Shown one piece after another: positions 51,885 through 62,339 of a DNA stretch of 64,000 nt. Under the pieces are notes generated by a model, which was not told the origin of the DNA, did no database searches, and saw only the letters and a program-made list of their open reading frames with translations. The stretch covers positions 5,621,096-5,685,095 of the forward strand of contig NC_087080.1 in the NCBI RefSeq assembly GCF_026151205.1, given 5' to 3'. The DNA is from Bolinopsis microptera. Taxonomy: Eukaryota > Ctenophora > Tentaculata > Lobata > Bolinopsidae. A program made the translations under genes and the position numbers. Each line of letters opens with the position of its first letter. Within the stretch, counting starts at the first letter, position 1.

Positions 51885-54800
51885 ATGGTCGAAGGAGGAA
51901 ATGACGACGGAAACATTAAACCATATCATGCTAGATTTTTAGCACGGATCCTCAGGTGTTTAAGACTTTATGATTTTTCAACAATTATTGATTTCCTAGC
52001 AATAAAAGCCTAAAATATAGATTAATGCAGTATCACTTTTGTTAGACTAAAAATGTGGAACCGACATCACAAACCCTAAATGAATCTAAAATAATGCCAA
52101 AATAGTAACACAGGCAATAATATTACCAGGTCGAGTCAGTTCACTGTAGGTATAGACAAGAAGCAATGTAATTTAACTCCAGTTGTCCTTGACACCAGAA
52201 AATACCAAGCTGTCTTCAGTGAAGAACGTACCTCCTCTATTTACGAGGTTTGTTAACTTCTGCATCTTTATATTACATCCTGGGTACATCCTGCTTCAGT
52301 ACCTGTCCTTACTACTAGCTAAAGAGCACATCTAAAATACTCAGTTTTGTGTACTGCAAGATAACGGCGGTCTTGTTCCAGGTCCCAGACTGGGAGTTGC
52401 TACACGCCATAGTTGGGTTATACGACAGTTACCTCCCTGAAATAACACCTGAAGTGTTGTACAACACCCTGACATGTCGATCTTCTCTCACTCTCGTCTT
52501 TCTTAAAGAACCTGAAGGTATTTCTAAAGTAAATGGGGAATTGACAACTACAGAACATTTACTGACTACTCAATTAATTCTTCTTAAATTATTGACTGTT
52601 TTAAATAAACCACTTGCACTTTTTGATCGTAAAATTTGAAACAATATGTGCAAGACTGGTTTATTTGATTTACTTTTTAGATGTATTGAAAGAACGAGAC
52701 AGGGACGGTCCAAAAGAGCAGAAAGAAATTCCAAAACCCCAGAAAAAGGAAGGAGTAAAAGCAGAAGAAAGTAAGGATAAGAATAAGGAGGAAAAGGAGG
52801 AGGAGAGTGAGGATGAAGAGAGAATATTCACAGGAGTTTTTAGTGACGATGAGACAGATGATGAAGACAGCAGGTGGGTTTTAAGTACAATCCTCAGGGT
52901 CACATGACTATTGCTAAAGTATTGTCGGTATTGAACTACTCACTGAAACTTAAATGGTGGAGCTGTATCCACTTTAAAACATAATTAAATAATGTACGTG
53001 GCTGATAACATTACGTCAACAGTGAAGAAGAAACAGAAGATGACGAACACTACGCTGCAAGTGTTGAGGAATATTTGGAGCAGGTTGAGAAGAGAAGAAA
53101 ACTCAGGGAAGAAAACCACTTAGAGTGAGTAAAATGTAAATACTGATCTCATTAATAAATAACAAAATAGGTTTGGAAATATACCGCATTTACCGAACAA
53201 GTAAATAAGACAGCCCCTTTAAGATAACATACTTTATACTCTGCTGCTTAATTAACTTCACCAAAATCACCAAATTTAGAAAAAGAACACCTGAAATATT
53301 TTCAATCCAAGTCACGCATCTTCTGAAACTATGCTCCTTGACGTCATACCATTTTCTCTCGAGTCTGCTGCTGAGTGGCCTCCAGCTGAAATTGTAGTTG
53401 GACTATAAAGCTGGTTTGTTTGTGTGCTCGGATATTTTCTTGTTGCCACGTAATCCGATCGACTGAGTACTAAGCTTGGAGAATTCCTGGATAACGATTT
53501 ATTCCGCCTGCGAAAAATTCGACACAAAAATCGTCTCATATCCTTCTTCCTGAACAAATACACGAACGGATTCAACGCTGAGTTCATGGGAATAGCTGCA
53601 GTAACGACAACGTGTCTAAATAGAACAGATATAGTTTCTTTTCCAAGCACAAAATTGAACAGCACCACCACATACAGTAGATTGAAGAAACCAAAAAAGG
53701 TTGAGAGGATAAGAATTGTGCCTGTTGCTTGCCGACTGAGGTCTGTCGAACAAGGTCCGTCTGGAGAGTGGTTAGAAATTTTTCGTTTCAGAAGTTTCCA
53801 GATCGTCATCAAATTCGCGCTCAGGACGACAGTTAAATCAAGAATTAAAGAAATGAGGAGGATGTAGTTGTAAACATCGACAAACTGTATGAGTCTGTCT
53901 CCTTGAACCACCAAAACATAGTACCATGATAGTCCCTCTTTTATTACATTGTAAGACAAGAATGCCGCAAAGGATATAATTATGAGCTTAGTGTTGGGAT
54001 TGTAGAAAGGGAAGTAGGTTGAAACAGACCGAGCGACCGTTAACAGTGTCGTCACAAATCCAGTGCATTCTACAAACATGAAGAAGTTCAAGTGAAAGAA
54101 ACTCTGACCTATTTTGTTGACTTGCCAGTAATTGAAAGTCAGGTAGAATGTTGCAAAAAGACAAACGAGAAGATCTAGAATATTCAGGAGAGCAAGGAGT
54201 CTTTCTCCGAGTTTCTTGCTCTGATGAGTGACGAAATAGGACAGTGAGATAACGTTGGAGACTGTTCCAATGGCACTGATGCTGATAGAAATTAATATCA
54301 TTACTTTTAGCTCGGTTTTAGTAAGATATGTTTCGGTAACGGAAACTGCACTGTCTGAATGGTTGGTCGGGTATCCTTCGAAAAGCTCAGTGGTGGCCAT
54401 GTCTTGATAGCAAAGTATGTAATGCTCAGCAACAGAAGGTTCTGACTCGGCTAACAAATATCAAATGTTCTCAAACAAGTGTCGAAACAAGGTATTGGTC
54501 ACGTTAACTGATCGATATACCATATATATCATGAAATGAGTCTAACAGCTGTGCGAGATTTCTGTCAGGCGTCGGCGCATAAATATTGTAGTATGTGTGT
54601 ACCACTATTATATATGTGGGATTCATGAAAACCTAAGAGCAGCGATATATAGACGTCCCAGAATGACGACCATCTGGTTTTCATTAGATAAAGTCAGATT
54701 GATTGACCTGTGATATGGGCATGAAACAGCTGGTGCATTGCTCACCCCCAAAAAAGTGTGTTAATTCTAACACGACAGAAACATCACGTGTATGCATTAT

Positions 54801-57800
54801 ACGGTGTTTTAGTTAATAATAATATGGCTAACAAAAATACTGTGCGAATTGCTCAAAAATCATTGTTATTGGGACCCTGAGAAAGATGAGACCCTGAGAG
54901 TGGTGCAGTGGTTCCCTGAGAGGAGTGCAGTGGTTCCCTGAGAGGAGTGCAGTGGTTCCCTGAGAGGAGTGCAGTGGTTCCCTGAGATGAGTGCAGTGGT
55001 TCCCTGAGAGTGGTGCAGTGGTTCTCTGAGAGGAGTGCAGTGGTTCTCTGAGAGGAGTGCAGTGGTTTCCTGAGAGGAGTGCAGTGGTTCCCTGAGAGGA
55101 GTGCAGTGGTTCTCTGAGAGGAGTGCAGTGGTTCTCTGAGAGGAGTGCAGTGGTTCCCTGAGAGGAGTGCAGTGGTTCCCTGAGAGGAGTGCAGTGGTTC
55201 CCTGAGAGGAGTGCAGTGGTTCCCTGAGAGGAGTGCAGTGGTTCCCTGAGAGGGGTGGGACCCAGATTTCAGTTCCAACATGTCACCCATATCTAAGGAA
55301 GCATCTCATCAGTGACATGGCCGCACCCAAAAAATCTGTTTCTGAACTGGACTTATTGTGGCATCCAGATGGCTAGCAAGATTAGTTTAAACAACGTCAA
55401 AAATACTAAAATACCGACTTTAACGAAAAAATTAATTTCTCTAACTCCATCCTTCTCCCCAGTCCAGCCAGTATTGGTGCAGAGTCCTTGTTGGTCGCAG
55501 CAGCCACCTTCAAGCGTGTTCACAACACGGAGGACTCTCCTCGCCGCGACAAGGAACGGATCATCCAGCTAGCACTGCTCGCTGTGAGGATAAGGTTCCG
55601 GAAACTGGGTGTTGGCAGACAGCTCCTTAATGTGAGATATCTATTGTCGCGTTCGTTGAGTCAAAGTCGTTTTATTTTGATCACTATTCTTAAAGAAAAA
55701 TAAAATAAAAAAAAAAGTTACAGTTATTTAATTGAGAAGCTGGTAAGTATACTAATGATAAAATTTCAGTTCGTACGTAACCCAATTGTGGTAGGAGAGT
55801 ACGATGCTTTAGTGTCGTATGTTGATCCCGGTGCCACAGGATTCTTCGTCAGAAATGGGTTCTCAAGTGACCTCATTCTTAATCATCGCTTCAGGTAGTG
55901 CCTCACTGCTCACCTCAGCGTCAAGTCTATTTTTCTGCTGCAAATTGATCGATCAGACGTGGTCAAGTGTCAAAAGTCAAAACACTTTTTTCTCCCCCCC
56001 ATCCCCAGCCATTATTAAATTTATTTCTCCTCAGTGACTTGGTGGATCATTGGGATAATTCTACGCTGATGAGCTACCTTCCGCCTTACTCCGGTAATAT
56101 TTTATTTGTTACCAAAATTTAGTTGTAAGACTGAAAACTGCACTTCTCCTTCATGTCAAACCTAAAAACAGCAAATACGAATCCGTTGAAAATTAGAAGT
56201 TAATTGGATCTTTATGATCACTCTTTCTCCATTCTTACCCAAGAAAGTTATCTTAATCTTCTACTTACCTTGACTGATCCCCACAGAGTGTCTATCATCG
56301 GGTACGGTATCACTGCTGCGCGAGATGAGCTCAAGTCTCGGAGATGACATAAAGCGGTGGCGCAGCACGAGCGTGGAGGCATACCAGACGCAGCTCAGCT
56401 GTTTGGAACGCATGAGACACGAGATAATGTTGCTAAGGACTACCGTATCTTCTCAGGTCAGTGTTATTCGATGCTATTTATTATTACTCTGAAGTTTTGT
56501 GATAGTTCCTGTTTGAATTTCAGAGCCGATCGAAAATATTGCGCTGTGAAAAGCTGCCTCGTAGATTATTTTATGGTCGTAAAATTTTTAAGAATTTTGG
56601 TCGTATAATTTTTTGCCATGCCCATATTTTTCGTGTTTAATGAAATATATTGCGATCAAGTATGGTTGTGGAAAGCTTGCTTGCAAGATCAGAATAAATT
56701 AAACAAAATAGTAAGCTTGATGCATGTTATTCGTTACAAATAAAGAGTAAGCAGCTTGATTTTCAAAAGATCAATAATCATTATTCGTTCATAATGAATG
56801 CAATGTATGCCTGTTATGCTACATTGCCTACATATTAATATGAATATTATAATTATGCAGCTGCATTGCAATTTTAAAACCGTACATGATGAAAAATGGT
56901 GTTTAGGAAACGACAATGAATTCACTGACGAATGAGATTGATAGGTTAAGACTGAGCAAAGGGGTCTGTGAGCGGGAGTTCAGAGAATACAGAGCACAGG
57001 TTTGGAACTATTTTAAATTTCTATGCACAAATTTGAGAAGCCCATTGCATTCTATACATACAGATCGAAGCAATTCCATTCTTCATACGTAGATTGTACA
57101 TTTCGGTTCAATGATGCGAATTTCACGTAAACGCTGTACACTTATTTTTGATCATTGACAATAACAAGTAATTAGCTTATCACTTACACAGGTGCGAGCC
57201 ATGTTGAGTAGACTCAAGAACGGTAAAGAGGACTTGGAATCAGCCGAGAGCGAAATCATGAGTCTCTCCTTAGTGGGAAATAAAGATAGTCTTGTGAATG
57301 GGCATGTGTCAGAAAATGTTGCAGTAACGGTAGGTTACGTCGAAAAAAGTACCACATATAAATGAATAAAGTACCACATCTAAATTGCTCCACGGTTTCA
57401 TTTACAAATTAACATTAAATTACTTTGATAAGTAAGTTTGGAATTTATTTCTTTATTGCAGTTTTGTTACGTTTCGATAAGTAATTAAAGCTGTCTTATC
57501 TATATCATATCGCTACAATTTAAATTTCCTTTTTTATTGTTTTATTATGATTATTAGTTACCATTATTTCTCTCCATGTTGAGCGCTCATTATCTTTGAC
57601 ATATCTCTCAGATCGGCGAGGAAGAATTTAGCGATCTAGAGGATGAAATAAGATCAGCCATATGTGCTGTACCTTCCTATAAGTCGATCAGAATAACCTC
57701 AATTGAAAAGGTATTTTAAGTTTTCCTGGAAATTAACAGTTTAAGCTTTTAGTAATCCATTCATTTTATCTTCATTGCTAGAATTGGATCTTGAAAGTAA

Positions 57801-59672
57801 TGTTTTTATGCAATATTTTGCGTTTAATTTTAAATGTGATCCGTTCATCAGCAAAACGCAGAAAAGTCAGCATTGCTTCGAAATGTGTACAAAGCGCGGT
57901 GCAATGCACTACGTGACCCCAACATGACCATGAAGCTCTACTACTGTGGTGGCAAAGGTGGCACATTGCACAGGGTGCTAAAAGAGGGGTTCCAACCCAA
58001 GGATATGGTGGTTGGAGATTTCGGGGTGGGCATGTATTTCACCCAAAATCCTGTCAGAGCAATGCAGTATTCTGAGGTCGGCTAAATTTTTTGCTGGACG
58101 TTTTCTGTACATTGGATCTAGATTTAATACCCAACGTTCGCGTTGGTTAGATATTGAAATTTCATGATTCAGATATTTGAAGTATAGTTGGTAGTAGATT
58201 ACACTATTTTGTATTTCAGCCTGGGCTGCTATTGCAATGCGAAGTTGGGATCGGTAATGCAGAATCTGTACTTAAAATGGACCAAACCAGGTGACCTCCC
58301 CTATAGCTTTACAATTATATTTATCGTCTAATTATTGAATACTAAACAAGCTCTCAACCAGTGATCTGTTGACTGGCCACATCATTCTTCGATGTTCTTC
58401 TAAATCATTCCTCTAATCGGGTTAAGGAATCTCTGGCTTGAAATAAAGTCCAGAAGTCCTAAAACTAATTTCGCCTCCATCAAAACCCTAGCAACGTAAA
58501 ATCCCGGACTGCATTTGTACAAGACCACTTTTGGAAAATTTGCCATTTAAACTGGTCCGGAAATAGTGTTTTCATTACCTTGCTCGGGAATATTATAGTG
58601 GGTTAATTTATGACTGGGAAAATTAATGAACGGGAAAAATATGGCGGAATTTTTCAAAACCCACCAAGCATCAAAACGTATTACTATTAGTTTACCTTAC
58701 TCGGAAACATTATAGTGGGTTAATTTATGACTGGGAAAATTAATGACCGGGAAAAATATGGCGGAATTTTCCAAAACCCACCACTTTATCCCAGTCATAA
58801 TATTCCCGAGTAAGGTATGTTTTGAGGATAAATTAAGCGATATGGCAATATTTTAATTACAAAGGGTCTACTTATATATTTCACGGAACGCGCGAAAGTT
58901 GATATACTACCGCAACTTTTTTTGTTCAGCAGTCAGTGCAACAGAATTTTACTGCGCGGTGTGTACAATTCTTCGTTGCTAAGTGACGAGCACATCCGTA
59001 GCAACGAAAGACATTTCAGCTAGGGACAAAGGTCCTCTTGTTATGTCGTCAATAAACCTCGCAGATATTTTGGCGGTTGCAAGATTAATCATGGTCCTTA
59101 ACCCAATTTATCACTCTTATTTGATTGTTATGCAGCATGAATTGTTTCGATTCCTGTTTCAATGTTCTTGACATACGTTGCATGCCACATTTCGCGCGCG
59201 AAGCGCGCGCCGCCGAAGGCGGAAATAATATCTCTGATATTTGTGATACGTAACATGTATCAACAATGTTCAAAGATACGCGTGAGGTACATACTAATAA
59301 AGTTGTTTCCCAGAAATCGACCACCAGTGGGATTTGACTCGATATTGACGGGAGAAAGAGACGTTGATCATATAGGGATATACAGTCATCAGAGGCACAA
59401 TGAACTGCAATATTTAGTTTTCGATAGTAAGCAGGTAAGCACAAAGCAGTGCAATGTGAAACTGAAAAAGAATACAACTACAAGATCTATCAGTCGTTAG
59501 TCGTACATATACAATATATTTTAATAGGGGTTGTGTTGTTCACATATTTACAGATAACCTGACTAAACAGGAAACTAGAGATAACGAGGATTTCATTTTA
59601 AATTTCCATTATGAACTAAATAATCCCCATTTTCAGGCAGTACCTCTCTACCTGATTTATTTCACTGTTTGA
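51885..59672 (+). CDS. GNAT acetyltransferase - PARP-type domain fusion protein, 14 exons
   Basis: Exons: 51885-51955, 52130-52247, 52382-52517, 52681-52873, 53023-53124, 55463-55631, 55770-55894, 56035-56093, 56287-56456, 56907-56999, 57192-57329, 57612-57710, 57852-58076, 58220-58290, 59314-59434 and 59637-59672 (16 pieces; the last two pairs are short). All junction phases agree, giving about 641 residues. Residues 1-206 include a lysine/glutamate-rich insert (exons 4-5). Exon 6 has SLLVAAATFKR, LALLAVRIRFRKLGVGRQLL with the acetyl-CoA loop pattern R-x-x-G-x-G, and exon 7 the GNAT-typical GATGFFVRNGF. Residues 320-490 are predicted helical or coiled and charged. From residue 492 comes a PARP-like fold: VLKEGF, GDFGVGMYF, LLLQCEVGIGN, GFDSI and LQYLVFDSKQAVPLYLIYF. 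The function is unknown. Exons 1-5 could be a separate gene, but GNAT needs them and the phases fit. Confidence 0.75.
53312..54400 (-). CDS. Rhodopsin-type (class A) GPCR, orphan, nested in an intron
   Basis: Single-exon coding block of 362 residues from the ATG at 54400 (MATTELFEGY). It has an N-terminal glycosylation site (NHS) and seven hydrophobic segments. Helix 1 contains IGTVSNVISLSYF, helix 2 LLNILDLLVC (the sodium-site Asp), helix 3 ends LTVARSVSTYF where DRY is expected, and helix 7 has AAIPMNSALNPFVYLF followed by basic helix 8 (RKKDMRRFLCRIFRRR). The canonical D-R-Y is thus A-R-S. The serine-rich C-tail is about 75 residues. The frame is open back to 54457, where TTAG may be an acceptor, so a short upstream exon is possible. 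It lies wholly inside intron 5 of the GNAT-PARP gene on the opposite strand. Confidence 0.88.
   Translation of the reverse strand: MATTELFEGYPTNHSDSAVSVTETYLTKTELKVMILISISISAIGTVSNVISLSYFVTHQSKKLGERLLALLNILDLLVCLFATFYLTFNYWQVNKIGQSFFHLNFFMFVECTGFVTTLLTVARSVSTYFPFYNPNTKLIIISFAAFLSYNVIKEGLSWYYVLVVQGDRLIQFVDVYNYILLISLILDLTVVLSANLMTIWKLLKRKISNHSPDGPCSTDLSRQATGTILILSTFFGFFNLLYVVVLFNFVLGKETISVLFRHVVVTAAIPMNSALNPFVYLFRKKDMRRFLCRIFRRRNKSLSRNSPSLVLSRSDYVATRKYPSTQTNQLYSPTTISAGGHSAADSRENGMTSRSIVSEDA
54880..55255. repeat. 22-bp minisatellite
   Basis: About 17 copies of CCTGAGAGGAGTGCAGTGGT followed by TC, with few changes. It lies upstream of the nested receptor and 200 bp before exon 6 of the GNAT-PARP gene. 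The minus-strand 145-codon frame is an artefact. Confidence 0.95.
58565..58815. repeat. Duplicated segment with inverted ends in a GNAT-PARP intron
   Basis: A unit of about 95 bp (GGAATATTATAGTGGGTTAA ... AAAACCCACCA) occurs twice in tandem, at about 58588 and 58704. TTACCTTACTCGGAA upstream is mirrored by TTCCCGAGTAAGGTA at 58803. It looks like a small foldback element with an internal duplication. Confidence 0.75.
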
Positions 59673-60304
59673 AATTCCGGATTACAATTGCTTCATTTTA
59701 ATGACGCAATTGTGCCAACGAATTAGGAGCTAAAGAACTAAACTTTGAAGCTATAGCTATTATCTATGTTGACGTAGATAAAGAATAATCTGTAAATGGT
59801 AAAATATCATTCTCGAAATGCGGGTTTCTAGACTGTTCTGCATCATGAACGACATGAAAATCTGGTTATGTTTTCGACAATCATAATCCTAGATTTTAGT
59901 ACTGATGATGTTCCTGGACAATATTGATTACCTTATATATTCTTAAGGGTGCATTTGCATTGGCAGTTTCTGATATCTTTTCTATAACGTTTTTAGCTGG
60001 TTATGGCTTATACGTAATTTTAGATTTACTTTCTTTTTTATAGGAATTATTCTTATGAAGCTTTGTGAGATAATGTTCTTGGTTTATTTTATTTGAAGAT
60101 GTATAATTTTGATTATATGAAATACTTTCTTTGCCTTATTGATAGAACAGAATCATAGTTGCGATTTCATCAACGCGAATTTTCTGTTATACTTACATTC
60201 GACACTTTTCGACGTATTCTAATTCTAACGACCCATCTATCTCAATGGCGATTCCGTCATCATTCTGAACTGCTCGAGAAATTGATAAAAAACTTCTGTA
60301 TAGG

Positions 60305-61463
60305 ATGGCGGAGGTTCATATTATTGGTAACCTAGATGGCGGTGAAGGATTTTCCTCCCCAAATTTGTCATGCAAATGGTGTTTTGAAACTGGAGGAGCT
60401 TGGAGACTCTTAGAAGGAGTCAAAGACGGTCAAACTCAGGTATTTCAACATTGTCATAATTTCTCAGCTTTCTCACATTTTCTTTAGATTCTAATATATA
60501 TCTCCTTTCTAATATATATCTCCATATATCTCCATCAAGATCGGTAGTTCCCGCAATCAAACAACGAATGAGTTTTTAAAAGTTCCAATTAAGTTCCAAT
60601 TTAAGATGATTTAAGAATTCCTCATCTATATTCTATGAGCGTATAAATGCACTAATTAATTCGATTCATTGACAGTGTACTTTAACTTATCCGATGCTAC
60701 CATCCACACTGTCAATATAAGCTAATCTATTATTGTTTCTGTTAGGTTGATCATCCTATAGATGAGGGAATAGCACACTGGTCTCATCCCATAGATCTAC
60801 ACTACGCTATAAAGGGGATCCAGGGCTGGCCCAAACTCTCACTCCAGGTTTCTAAGCCTATACTGTATTTAAAGCGATGCCAACATGACGTAATAATATG
60901 ATTGTTTAGTAATACTTCTAGGTCCCTGTTATCACCAATAAATCAACATGATTGGTCCAACATGTCAGGTATACAGTGAAGATATGTACGGCAGAACCCA
61001 ACTAGTTGGGTATGGTTTTGTACATTTACCCACCTCTCCTGGATTTCACAAGATTGAGTGTCCTACTTGGCAACTGGCAGGTTAGTAGTCTATATTAAGT
61101 GGTCGATGTTTCAGAGTATTTGTCTTTCATAGTGATACCTGGTGATGACAGAATTTCCTTTTTTTTGGATAACTGGATTGAACTTAATCATTTTAATGCC
61201 TATTCTTATGAGATTTGAGCTTTTTTCATATAAATTGTTAAATTGAAACATCAGAGGGACTGGTTTTAACTGTTTTTTGCTCAGGAAGTGCGATGGATCA
61301 AGTACAATCATATTTCGTTGGCAGTGGGCCTCAGCTTATTAATGATGACGTCATAGCATCTGGCTCAGACCGATATAGATTACAGACAATCGCCTCAGGG
61401 ACTGTTTACCTTTCTTTATTTCTTGTGACAAGGAACTTTAACAAGTTTGGTATAGAATCGTGA
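60305..61463 (+). CDS. B9D2: B9 domain-containing protein 2
   Basis: Component of the ciliary transition-zone (MKS) complex. Exons 60305-60439, 60746-60847, 60969-61080 and 61285-61463 join in phases 0, 0 and 1 and encode 175 residues, the family's usual size. Conserved blocks are MAEVHIIG at the start, [17 protein letters not shown] then [65 protein letters not shown] and the end [16 protein letters not shown]...NFNKFGIES. This covers the B9 (C2-like) domain completely. An AATAAA lies near 61903. It follows the GNAT-PARP stop by 630 bp. Confidence 0.97.
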
Positions 61464-61920
61464 AATTTTCATAAGTATAACTCTTAAAGTGGAAATGCTG
61501 GGAAAATTTGCTTTTTATAGCTGGAAGTGCTGGGAATATTTGCTATTACACAGAGAATAGAGATTGATGTTGTATTTTGTATATGCTGACGGATTTTTAT
61601 TGACCTACTCTGTAATCATCAGAAGTTTTCCATTTTTACCTGACGTCTCAGTTATTTTGACCAAATTTAATGCTGACAAATTTATTAATCTTATTTTTGT
61701 ACGCTTCTTGTGATGATATTTGAATATTTAACGTTTAAGTGATATTCGTATTATTTTGCACAATCAAAGATTTAAAAACGTTTCATAATGATACAATTCA
61801 AATAGTTAAGTGTACCAGCCACTTTTACATGTATTTTACAATTTGTACTAGCAGTATATATCACCATAATTGTATATAGAGTCTACATTTCATATCATTG
61901 AAAATAAAAAATAATAATAA

Positions 61921-62060
61921 GGGATCGTTCACATATATAATGGGTCCGTCACATATTACGTAATCAATATTTTAGAAATTTTTACCCCCCTCCGTAAACA
62001 ACCGTAATCAAGACCCAACCCCCCCTGACAGCAATATTACGTAATCATGGCATGGCCGGA
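61921..62060. repeat. Possible Harbinger/ISL2EU-like element end
   Basis: GGGATCGTTCACATAT followed by several ATTACGTAATCA-type motifs (61957, 62036) resembles the ends of such DNA elements. No matching right end found, so this is tentative. Confidence 0.4.
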
Positions 62061-62233
62061 CCCGGGACCCCCTCCTCCCCTTGACTTTTTTCCCTAGAAA
62101 ACACTTTTCTCTACGTTTCATGCAACCCTGATCATGCTATCATGATGAGCCGAAATTATTGTTATCAGTTATGATATCCGGCCAAGCACCTTCTAAACTA
62201 CTTACTATTATGGGGGGGGGGGGGGGGGTCAAC

Positions 62234-62306
62234 CTCATTTTACCTCATTTTACCTCATCCCAATTTTGCCTTTTTTGGCTGGCCTCATGAGGTAAAATGA
62301 GGTAAA
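62234..62306. repeat. Short inverted repeat beside a poly-G run
   Basis: A G-run (62212-62228) is followed by ACCTCATTTTACCTCA, mirrored by TGAGGTAAAATGAGGT at about 62287-62303. Confidence 0.7.
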
Positions 62307-62339
62307 TCTCGGCAAAAATTTTTAACAGGTAAAATTCTC

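Noticed and set aside
54853-55290. 145-codon minus-strand frame with a regular 22-residue pattern
   Set aside because: Translation of a 22-bp minisatellite; the unit is not a multiple of three and no conserved protein appears.
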